Source: Leuctra nigra
Taxonomy: Eukaryota; Arthropoda; Insecta; Plecoptera; Leuctridae
Direction: 5' to 3'
NCBI GenBank assembly: GCA_934045905.1
Contig: OW203763.1
Span: 21,131,108-21,195,107, forward strand
Length of the DNA stretch: 64,000 bases
A model generated the notes under the pieces. The model did no database searches. It was given only the letters and a program-made list of their open reading frames with translations, and was not told the origin of the DNA. Positions 23,693-34,200 of this stretch are shown here, in pieces (within the stretch, counting starts at the first letter, position 1; every line of letters begins with the position of its first letter). The position numbers and the translations under genes were made by a program.

Positions 23693-26600
23693 TTATTTGT
23701 GACGTTGATAAAAATCTACCATGAATTTAGTCAAAATTTTGACTTCTTCCACTGTTATTGCGTTGTAAAGGGACGCTCTTATACCAGCAGTAAGTCTGAA
23801 AAGAAAGCATTTTGTGATATTATGTTTGTTGTCTTGTATTTGAAAACGAAATATAACTCGCGTTAATAAAACATTTCATTTGTATTTTTCACACCTGTGT
23901 CCTTTCAATTGGAGTAGTCCCAATTTCTCAGCCTCATTCAGAAACTCCTTTTCAAGAGTATCGTTTCCTTGCAAACTCCCAATCCTGAATGATACGTTCA
24001 TACGACTCTGAGCGTCAGCTTTTACTGGACAATTGTAGAATCCTTGAGAGTTTCGGATCACATCATACACCAGTTGGCTCTTCTCAATAGCCTTTTGCTC
24101 CATTGCCTCAACACCCCCGTTAGCTTTGATCCATTCGAACACCTTGGCCACAACGTACACGCTGAACATAACAAAACATGTTTAAAACCAATATTTTTCT
24201 ATCAATTTTAATGTTGATATGATTGAATCTTACTTGAAAGTTGGAGGTGTGTTATAGACAGATTTTGCTTTTGCCATAATGTTAAAATCGAGAACTGTAG
24301 GACAAATTGGCAAAGCACGGCCCAGGCAATCGTTGCGGACAATTGCTAGCACTAATCCAGATGGTCCAATGTTCTTTTGGGCTCCAGCGAAAATCACTGC
24401 AAACTAGAATCAAAACATTAGTTCGGAAAATATTATATTTTTCACTCTTCTTCCTAGGTAACAAGAAAATGACATGAAAGCTTGCATTATCAAAACATAT
24501 CATTAAAATTTGCTTATTATGCTATTACTCAGTTTGGTCAAAGATTGGTTTGGTTGACGTGCCTCAAAAAATTTATTTAGATTCAAAATAATAGTAATTA
24601 CTGCATGTCTACATTTTTAAACCCTTGTAAACAATTACCGCAGTAAATTTATGCGTATTCAGGACTGCAAGACAATCATTTTATTCTCCTAAATTTTAAT
24701 ATTGTACATTGTGTATGTATTTTTACCTTAGAGACGTCGATTTGGCGTGAAAAAATATTTGAAGACATATCACAGACCAACGGGACGCCATGTGTCTCAG
24801 GAATAAAGGAGAATTCAACACCATGAATAGTTTCATTTGAACAATAATAAACGAACGAGGCATTCGGATTGAGCTTCCAAGTCTTCTGATCGGGCACGGA
24901 AGTGTAAACTTTGTTTTCTTCTGGCAGTACATAGTTGACTTGACAGTACTTGGCTGCCTCCACGGCTGCCTTCTCTGACCAAGAGCCGGTGACGATGTAG
25001 TCGGCGGAGACGGTTGTACCGGTGCCCGGTAGCAGGTTCAAACAGACGGCGGCAAACATGCCGGTACCGCCGCCTTGGAAGAAGAGGATCTCGTAATTGG
25101 CAGGCACATTTCTACAAGAGACCATTGAGATTAATGTTATATTGTGACATGATGATTTCTACATTCATTGTAATTTGGAATGTAAAGAGACGAAAGTAAT
25201 TTGATTAGAATGGCTCGTTTCGAGAAAAGCAGCATTATTTTGGACAGGATTACTTTGAAGTGAAAAGCACAAAAAATAAAAAACAAAAATAAAGGAAAAA
25301 CAAGCGGTTTCTAAAACTCACAATATTCTTAAACGTGTACATTTTTAAAAATTTAACCAAATTAGAAATGGATAAGAAAATAAATATCAATAATCACACA
25401 CTGATTTTTAAAAATTAAATGCATGAAATAAAGAGTCCACTTAAAACGCAAATTTTTCCTACCCCGAAAGCACAAAATTGAGAATCAATCCTCGTGATAT
25501 GGAATGTGAAACAAATTGGTAAAAGAATCGAATAATTCATGCTGTCGTGTTTAAAGTTAATTTGAAAACTCAACCCACAGAATTCTTTCTAAAGAAATCT
25601 TGCTTCACTTTATTTCTTCTGTGTACTTTTTGATTTCAACATGTTTTCAGAATATAACTAAACTAAATCTGAACATTTAAGTCGACATATTTGTTGGTTG
25701 TATAACCATACAAGGGTTGTATAACCCATTTCGTATAATATATTGGAACAAACCGATAATGATGACTGGTACAATGCGATTTCACAGCTTTGATCCAATC
25801 GTTCTAGCCGTTTGAAGTCCCACATATGAAAATCCTCAGACTCGCCACTGTTTATTTGATTTTCACTTGAGTGAGCAGATTTCATGTTACATGGTACAAA
25901 GGTACGATTCGAAGCCATGACCCGGAGACTGGGTGAGCAACGGATATTGCATGTCGACACTTTTGACAGCTTTCGATCCAAAAACACCACCGTCACTCAA
26001 ATGCGGGAAGCCATTTCAATTTCAATTCCATTTTTAAAGCCTTGTAAATAATTGACTTCCATTTTTGCACTTTTACGTCTCAGTAAGTAAATTGCTAATT
26101 AAAATTTACAAGTTTATACGAGCCTTTTTTAGAAAAAATAAGATTTCTTCAATTACATTTTTTTATGACTTCTTACATTTACCACCAAGTTAATAAGAGT
26201 ATCAGATAATACATTTAGGGAGTAAATTTAAATGAAAAATATGTATGACGTAGGGATTACTTCATTATAAAGTCGATACCAAATTACCAACATAAATAAG
26301 AAGGGATGTGCGTTGTGAAAAATATCCGACCGAACCGGGGCTCGAACCCGGGACCTCTCACTTGCCGGGCGAGAGCTCTACCAACTGAGCTACCCGATCG
26401 GACGGACGGACATTTGACACAACGCACTGATGAGGGTTAGAGATCTCCTAGGAGAATGGAATGAAGGTAATGATTGGACATTACAAGCTATCAGACCATA
26501 GCTTGCCATACCATACCATAGCTGGTCTGATAGCTTGTAATGTCCAATCATTACCTTCATTCCATTCTCCTAGGAGATCTCTAACCCTCATCAGTGCGTT

Positions 26601-27683
26601 GTGTCAAATGTCCGTCCGTCCGATCGGGTAGCTCAGTTGGTAGAGCTCTCGCCCGGCAAGTGAGAGGTCCCGGGTTCGAGCCCCGGTTCGGTCGGATATT
26701 TTTCACAACGCACATCCCTTCATATCATCCTGACTCCATGGAAGTTTTCCACAGAAACCTACATTCTCAACATAAATAAATTAGTCACAATTAGAAAGTA
26801 GCAAAAATTACTCTAGTGGAATGGTCTCTATAGTCCTTTTAGCGCTAATTTTGCCAAGGGTTGTTACTCGATATTTGGTATAAACCTTGTTTTTTAAATA
26901 TGTGTAAGCAATAGAAAATACACTGTATTATTATAAATAAGTAATTACTCAAGGGTATTACTCATTAGGTAGGCACAACAATCCCCAGGGCTACGTTAGC
27001 CACTACATTATTATTTGAGCAGAGGAACTACCACTCAACAAAAAAATATTTTTTTAAGTACCTCGCACAACTGTTTGCTAACATCAGTACATTTTTAAGC
27101 AATGTTATAAGTTGTGTCAAAGGAAGAGTGTCAGGAGTATAACCTAAGCAAAACTATTGACAGCCATATCCCATAACGTAATATGATTTACCCAGTGTTA
27201 TAACATGTCATTACCAGTAACACCTAATGACCACTAATCAGTCAGGAGAAAATTATCATCAATAATAACAGTGAAGGTAAGCATTTCAGTGCAATGTTGG
27301 CTCAGTACAGTGTTACTTACAAAAGATCGCGTACATTTTGCTGTGCATCGGCGTTTAGCTTCAGGTATGTCGAGGAACGATGACTCATCTCCATAATGCT
27401 CATTTGACTATTATCATAATTACAAAGTTCCTTTTGGACCTCCAAAAGTACCTAAAATCAAAGAAATTAAATACGTTAACGCTTACGCAATTCAATTATC
27501 CTAGTTACACAAGACAAGATCAGAACTGTAGAGTACAACTGGTTGTAATTCTTGTCTTAGAATGACAAGCGTTATGAAAATTAAATTATTCAATTTAGGA
27601 ACAATTAATTCATGAACACTTACCGGTTCTGGTATTTTGGCTGGCCCAGCACCGAAGTTGATTACTTTCTTGCCTGCTGACAT
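23693..27683 (-). CDS. PSAT1: Phosphoserine aminotransferase
   Basis: Six exons in transcript order: 27624-27683, 27321-27451, 24727-25111, 24234-24403, 23895-24161 and 23693-23795, with phases 0, 2, 0, 2, 2 all consistent. They give 371 aa, the usual length. The enzyme uses PLP to convert 3-phosphohydroxypyruvate and glutamate to phosphoserine in serine synthesis. Seen are the N-terminal [20 protein letters not shown], the cofactor loop [21 protein letters not shown], the Schiff-base lysine in [11 protein letters not shown] (K202), the NTPPTF segment, [13 protein letters not shown] and C-terminal KGHR...GIRASLYN. It looks intact. Most junctions are consensus; the exon-5 donor is the weaker GTGTGA. 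Intron 2 carries a palindromic SINE. The start codon faces the pyruvate kinase promoter; the stop is 176 bp from the MESH1 stop. Confidence 0.97.
23865..23870 (+). promoter_or_regulatory. Candidate MESH1 poly(A) signal AATAAA
   Basis: This is the first canonical plus-strand AATAAA after the MESH1 stop codon that I find. It lies in PSAT intron 5, so using it would make the MESH1 transcript antisense to the last PSAT exon. Earlier non-canonical signals (TATAAA near 23600 and 23629) are alternatives. Confidence 0.3.
26327..26399 (-). tRNA. tRNA-Ala(GGC)-like SINE head, left arm
   Basis: Mirror copy of the right-arm tRNA at 26622-26694, read on the minus strand. It keeps canonical 73-nt cloverleaf spacing and intact A and B boxes. 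As part of a retrotransposed SINE it is probably not a working tRNA gene, though pol III could transcribe it. Confidence 0.35.
26622..26694 (+). tRNA. tRNA-Ala(GGC)-like SINE head, right arm
   Basis: The 73-nt cloverleaf has acceptor GATCGGG with TTCGGTC (some G-U pairs), D-arm GCTC...GAGC, anticodon stem CTCGC/GTGAG with loop CCGGCAA, T-arm CCGGG-TTCGAGC-CCCGG and discriminator G. The A-box is TAGCTCAGTTGG, the B-box GGTTCGAGCCC. The anticodon reads GGC (Ala), which animals rarely use, and position 33 is C instead of the near-universal U. Both points favour a SINE head over a functional tRNA. Confidence 0.4.
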
Positions 27684-28427
27684 GTTGCTCTAGTGATGTT
27701 GATGCGTTCTAGAAGCACAATGATAATGACATTGGCTGCGGGTAAATAAATTTAAAAACAAAAACTGGTCGTTCGCAGGACTAATGAACTCTGAAACTAG
27801 CTGTAGAATTAGTTCGACTATCTGACGCAAGTAATACGACATCGGTGTTGTCGAATCAGTTACGTAAGACATAAAACACGTGACACTGCAACTATTATAC
27901 ATTGCATTTATTATTTTATTGACATTGAAGTTTAATATTTTAGAAAAATAGCCCCTTTTTTAAATTACGAATTTAAAATTCATATGTGTAATAATCCTTA
28001 CAGAAATCACTGGTTATTGTGTGCTTTTTTAAAAAAAATCTTATGTATTTAAATCTTAGATAAGGATATTTTAAAAAGTCTCATCACGCCATTCGTTCTC
28101 ATACATACGTATGTGTCAATAATTGATAATAATGACGTCTTTATAATCGCCTACAATGCCACAATAGAGATATATTAAATGCTAAACCTTTAAGATGCAC
28201 TCCAAAAAAGTTGAATCAACTTTATGACTTAAAATTGCTGTCTTTTAAACCGTTCTTATCATCGAGAGACACGACTTGTACAGCTGATTTGCCAACAAGG
28301 CATAGTCAATAGAGGTCATACCTACTTGACTCTATATGTTCACCACGCCTGTTTGCCTGTTTTGATGCCGGTAGGCACACTGGATCTTACTTTCATTCCT
28401 AGTCCAGTCAACAGTCGGTAGTCGTGC
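27684..28427. promoter_or_regulatory. Divergent promoter region of PSAT and pyruvate kinase
   Basis: About 745 bp separate the PSAT start codon (minus) from the candidate pyruvate kinase initiator (plus). The region holds one CACGTG E-box (27877-27882), the core bound by bHLH factors such as Mondo-Mlx, which control glycolytic genes in insects. Regulation through it is inference. Confidence 0.4.
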
Positions 28428-28594
28428 TCAGTTCTTGTAGGAAAACGGTCGAACGTATACTCAAGTTTCAAAGATATTTAATTCTGCAAGAATAGAAGAA
28501 GATACTGATCAAGAGTCAGCAAGTTTAATTTCTATTTCTTACGAGGAAGTCTATCATGAAGGCGATAGATAGAAGTACGATTGCTTGGAGAGGC
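28426..28594 (+). promoter_or_regulatory. Candidate pyruvate kinase TSS and 5' leader exon 1a
   Basis: A TCAGTT initiator-like sequence (28426-28431) is followed 163 nt later by a strong donor, GGC|GTAAGT (exon end 28594). The proposed exon contains an ATG at 28556 opening 13 codons in phase 0. Spliced to either 34-nt exon, that frame stops quickly, so it acts as an upstream ORF. Spliced directly to 32468, it would extend the enzyme in frame. Transcript evidence is lacking. Confidence 0.4.
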
Positions 28595-29717
28595 GTAAGT
28601 AAAAACGTTCTTAGTATACCTAGGTATACCTTTAAAACCGACACGCTACATGTAATCTTAGCGGTTATTTACGTCAGAATGTTTTTGAGTTGAATTATAA
28701 AAAGGTGGTGGGCCAGACATCTGGTCATTGTTACCTGATGGTTCAACCATGGAAGGTCATTCGTCCATGCAATTCTTGACCTTGACCATCAAATTCATTT
28801 TTTGTTGCATAATATTTTCGTTTTAGGTACCTACCTACTCGGTTACATACCGGTATTCAGGATTCGAACCTAGTTCGTTAGCACGTTATCATTCGTATTA
28901 TGTATGCCTGTTTTGCGTTATCAGTACCATATCACGTGTCATCCGCATGATCACACATGGCGGTAAAATTCAAGGCTGCCGTCACATCAAACAAGCTTTA
29001 TTCAAATCAAAAACGTTCTATTTATAAACAGCTACGAAAGATTAGACTATTAAAATTTCATTGAATGAATTTGGTCCTGGTCTTTGAGAAGCTCCCCTTC
29101 TAAGATACACCCCTCTGTTTGTATGATGGTACACTCACTGTGTATAAAATATTATGTCATGGGTAGGTTTTGGTATATATACAATTTTAAATGACTGTGA
29201 TTACTGATTTGAATGCTGAACATTCTTAATTACAATTCGATCAATATTTTCACACTTCAATTTTCGTTATAGATTTTTTTAACTTCTTCTAAATGTTTAA
29301 TTTTCGAAAACATGACACGTTTTAACTGACATGAGTAGACCAACAGATGTATCTTGGCTCCAAACAGGAACTATTCCAGGCTTCTCAACACTTCAGAAAC
29401 TAAAAATATTCTGGATATCTAACAAAAACAACATGTTCTTTTAGTTTTCATACAATCAAATAAGTACTATGTCAACCTGCTTTTACCAATTAATTCCCCC
29501 CGCTCTTTTGGTAGTACTAACCCGCTACACGGGATATTATTGATTATCCCGAATAGTGTCGGTGGAAAAGATTCCTTCCTGACCGTTCCCACTCACGACC
29601 TTCCAACGTCCTGTGGAGTATAGATTCACTACACTGCTGTAGCACAGAGTGAGTGGGAAAGCAGCTATCGGGACCTACATTGTAACCCACCACCACCAGT
29701 GTGCATTACTTCTTTGC

Positions 29718-29748
29718 TCAGTCGTTACGTTCATATTCTACTGCAGAG
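29718..29748 (+). promoter_or_regulatory. Candidate alternative leader exon 1b
   Basis: A second initiator match, TCAGTC (29718-29723), lies 25 nt before a consensus donor AGAG|GTAAGC (exon end 29748), with relatively GC-rich sequence upstream. It would give a very short untranslated first exon for pyruvate kinase, about 1.3 kb downstream of exon 1a. Confidence 0.3.
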
Positions 29749-31169
29749 GTAAGCCGGCTCGTTTGTTCTCTTTCTACATTAAATAACTCTCTTGCTTTAG
29801 AGTGAGCCAGTTTTTCCTTTCTACTTTCCAATCAGGTTTAAACTGTATCGATATACGCACTGCAATTGACGTTTGAAAATCGCTACCATTTTCGCCGGTA
29901 CATTATTATTAATTTAATTCTATATGAAATGTATAGAAATCTTGTAATATTCATAACTCATTTATATTGGGATATTTTTATATTTAGACTTCCAGTACTA
30001 CAACTGGATTCTTAACTTAATATTTATAATTAACAACTTACGTTTGTGTCCACGACATACTCGTATGTTCTATAATCACTAGGTAATTATTGTTAAATGG
30101 AACAATATTAAAATCTTAGTTACATATTCGACGTGTTTTATGGCATCGGTGAACAACCTACTAAAGTTAAATTTAGATTGTTTCATTCTAGTGTTAAACT
30201 CATCTTCAGAGATGCACCTCAATTCGTATAAAACATTGAGATGACATTTATGCAAATTATTCATTTGTAACGGTTGATACTTCTCTCGATATTGTATTGG
30301 CTCAAGGTAAATAGATGACACAAGCCCATGTGTCACTATTTATGAGCAAATGTATACTTTTTTAAATACGAAATAGTGTAGAACAGCCAAATCGTTTAAT
30401 ATTTTTTTTCCGTGCCATTTAACATCAATAAACAATTGTCTAGACCTGTCCTCGGACCTGTCACAGTAACTGTCACATGAACTGTCACTTTGGGTGGTTC
30501 CATCTTTGATGTCACCACTTGCTTTACAGCAATGACATAAACATAGAAAATATCACATTATACAAACCTATTAACACTGCCTATTACCCGAGATATTACC
30601 TATAGCTAAATTACCACTGATTTTACTATCATCTCACTACCAATAAGATATTTCAAGAACTCTAATGTATTTTAAAATCAATTAACAAGCAACAAGAAAT
30701 TAATCGGACGCACAATTGTTACCTGAATTTTCAAAAAATATCGAACGTTCCAGTATAACAAAATTGCATACCCACTTCAGTGACATCCTAATCAACAAAA
30801 TTAGTTCGCACTCGCTACTAGATTGATACTAATGAAAGGTTTCGGCTTGTACTTCCAATGGCTGGCATGATTTTGACCGGCGAGGGCTATTTTAACACTC
30901 GAGCAAACCCAGCGCTTATTTTTTCTTGGCCTCCCTTCAATTATGTCGTAAGGAGATTTTAGTTTTTATTTCTTGCTAATGTGTTTGAGTATATTCTCTC
31001 GTCTCTATAGTGGTTACGCTAACAGAGGGTGCTTTTCACGTACTACCTTACACCTGGTGGTTTTAGCCAGGAGTACGAGATATTTTGTTAGTCAGTATCA
31101 AGCTAGTTGTCGATCCGTATTTGACAAAAAAAGTTTAAAATATTCGTTTTGTGCAATACAATTGTTTAG

Positions 31170-31203
31170 AAAGATGGTTTGGATAACAGATTACGATAAA
31201 GAG
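31170..31203 (+). CDS. Pyk: Pyruvate kinase alternative first coding exon A
   Basis: A 34-nt exon has acceptor attgtttag and donor GAG|GTAACT. It encodes [10 protein letters not shown] from the ATG at 31174 and ends in phase 0, matching the phase-0 acceptor at 32468. It is a diverged duplicate of the exon at 32139-32172; the similarity extends into both flanking introns. The two are probably mutually exclusive or promoter-linked alternatives. Confidence 0.6.
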
Positions 31204-34200
31204 GTAACTATTCTATTGAAAATAATGTTTTCCCCGAACTTGTAGATGTAATAATAAATAGCAGCCAGCCATTTTGTATTGGTTGCTGGCAGCATTTTTC
31301 ACTAAAGCTATATATTTTTTTCGTTTGTCTTTATAAACATAATTAATAATATTTTAGCCACATTTCAAATTTAAGGATAAGATATTTTCCCAGTTATTGC
31401 CTAAAACATTTGAAACTTTTCAAAATTCAGAAACATAATTTTGTTATTTTCTTCATATCCTAAGCTATTAATTCTCAGTTAATAAACAATAATTTACGGT
31501 AGATTTTATTGCTTGAACGTGATTCATAAAATTTCAAATAACAATCGGTTAGCATTTCCTACAAAAGGCTATGATAATAATGTGTTTAAGGAAAACGGAA
31601 GATTGTTCGTCTCCCTGAAGGTCAAAGAAGTTTAGAGAACAACGCTCCCAACTAATTATGCACCTTGCTCATTAATCTGCCCTAGCATTTATTCTGGACA
31701 ACAACTCCCCTTTCAATGTCTAGGTAATCTTTGAATTCCAAAGTGTGTATTTTATAAAAATATCCTCGCAATCGATCAACCAGTTATCATCACCGCACTT
31801 ATGAATCACATATTATTTAACATTTGCCGGATTTCCTGCAGTTGCAACAATACAAAATATCGCGTAACTCCACATGATTTTAAGAAACAACAAAACAGAT
31901 GTTCACGTATTTGTCATGAAATATCTGGAACAAATGGAACAATGAGCTTGCCTGATTTCATTATCTCTAGTCGACTCTTTTTAAACTTACTATGATTTGA
32001 GGTACCTGATAAAATATTTGGATTACATTTTAAGACAAAGAAATTCAATTTGCTTATATTGAGTGTGAAGCCAGTTTCGGTCAGTATTTGACTAAAGAAG
32101 TTTAATTAAAATATTAGTTTTGTACAAGACAGTTGTAGAGAGATGGTTTGGGAGGCTGATAACGATAAAGAGGTAACCATTGTATCTAAAATAATAGTTT
32201 TATAGCAGAATAGCAGAGAGAATAATAGCAGAATTTTCACTAAAACCTTGTCTGTGCTAAAACTAAACGGCATATGTTTGGTTGTTTATGAATAATATTT
32301 TGTAACCACATAAAAAAAACTAGAAGAAAACTAGAAAAATATTTTTTAATTTAACGAATGTTGTAATGAAGCAGATAGCTGGAGGTATTTTTCTTTTACA
32401 TCTCTGCTGTTTTTCAGATTGTTTTTCATAATTCGGAGCGTATTGACTGATTGTCTGTTGAATTTAGATGGACAATACCGGTGGTGTTCCACGGATGCAG
32501 ATGATGTCAAACGAAGCCACCAGCCTGATTGACCACACATGCGCTCTGGACATCGATTCCAAAGCATCCTTCATCCGTCTCTCAGGAATCATATGCACCA
32601 TCGGTAAGAATCGCCAAGAAAGTGAAACACAATTTCCATACAAGGCAGTACAACATTTGACGAAGAGAACTGAAAAGAACAAAAGAAGTTTTTTAACCTT
32701 CACACTGGAAACTCATGAAATTGTGTTTTCGCGGTCTGGCTCAAGTCACGATACGGTCACGTGATTGGATTCGCCAACCAATCGGGATCGTCGGTTTAAT
32801 GTCAAGTCGTATTAGTTTTATTGTAACAATTATTTATTAACTTTAATTTAAGTATATTCCTGTTTGGGAAATCCATGTTCTTGGTCCCACATAAAAAAAT
32901 GGCCGACAGTTGTTTCTTCATGCTGCTGCTTTGCTATTCTTAATTTCTCATCCTAAGTTCAATTTTTATTTTCAGTCTTGCTTTTGAGTGTGCGAACGTT
33001 CATGACACTTCAAAAACAACATTTCTAACACTTCGTTTAAATCTTCCGATCTATACAAAAATAGACGTCGATGAGTTATCATATTTTGTAACAATGATTA
33101 GTAGGTACTTATTAATGGAATTTTAACCACAACTCTTAGGTAATTACTAATTGAGTCGTCAATCATCAATGTAACAAATTCTGAACTTTCTACTATTTTA
33201 TATAGGAGTGCTATGTACAGGAAATGAACACCTCTAATCAGCATAGAATGTTGTAGATTAAACATGAAAATCAAATATTATCGACTATGAGGCGACGCAT
33301 TGGGAGTTTCTGCACTTTGAAATCATTGTTTCTGCCTGCTTTTGTCACTTCTCGATGTGTAACGAGGATCAACTATGCCTTATAAAGGTTCAAAGGTTCT
33401 ATCTGCATTTGAACCAATAGAATCAGCATAAGGTAAGGGGCACAAATAAGGCCCACCTAATTTTATTTATTTATTTATTTGAAAAAAGAACGGTAAATAT
33501 ACACAATGAAAATAAGTGTATTCATACACTTTGATATGTATGCCAAAGATAAAACAAAAAACGACACTTGTCAACCAGGAAAAAGTTATTAAGGATTAAG
33601 TAAACCCTTCATCCTGGGTGCACAGTATTTAGTAAAGATACACTTCAAATGTGTATCTTTAATCAGTGATTTCAGGGCAAATTTTTTTTTAAGTAAAGAA
33701 AAATAAAAAATTATGTAAGCATGTAAGGATACATACTTCTATGTGTGTAGTATGTAGGAGTAGTAATGTAAGGTAAATAAACTAATAAAAAAATATAAAT
33801 ACAAAAATATATACCAAATCTTGAAAAATTAAAATTAAATACCTAAAGTAAAAAAATAACTTGAAAAAAATCTAAAAAATCAAAATAAAGTCAAAGTTTA
33901 AAATACTTGTCATAAAAATGAATGATAATAGTAAATAATCTGATACACTAGGGTAAAAATGTAACATCATTATAGTATTTTCCTATGAAAATGTATAGCT
34001 CTCAACCACTGAAAAAGGGTGGGCCTTATTAATTGCTTTTGAATTTTGCTTAAAGTACTCCCGACTTTTTTTAATATGGTAATTGAAGTGAATCTTTCTG
34101 GAAATGATAGGTGAATAACACTGGTTGAATATAGGGACATATATGAACCTTTATCACACATTAGTCAAATTTACAAGAATTTACAATCGGCTTGAAAAAG

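Larger units (their letters stand above)
26300..26767 (+). mobile_element. Palindromic double SINE with 12-bp target duplication
   Basis: Two near-perfect 198-bp arms (26300-26497 and 26524-26721) are inverted around a 26-bp centre. Each arm contains a tRNA-like domain facing outward. After the right arm comes a ~46-bp tail ending in acctacattct. The insertion is flanked by caacataaataa at 26288-26299 and 26768-26779, a 12-bp direct repeat typical of target-primed retrotransposition. It lies in PSAT intron 2. An inverted SINE dimer inserted as one unit is unusual. Confidence 0.85.

Noticed and set aside
26594..26779. 61-codon frame containing [18 protein letters not shown]
   Set aside because: It is a translation of the tRNA-derived SINE head, a common false ORF.
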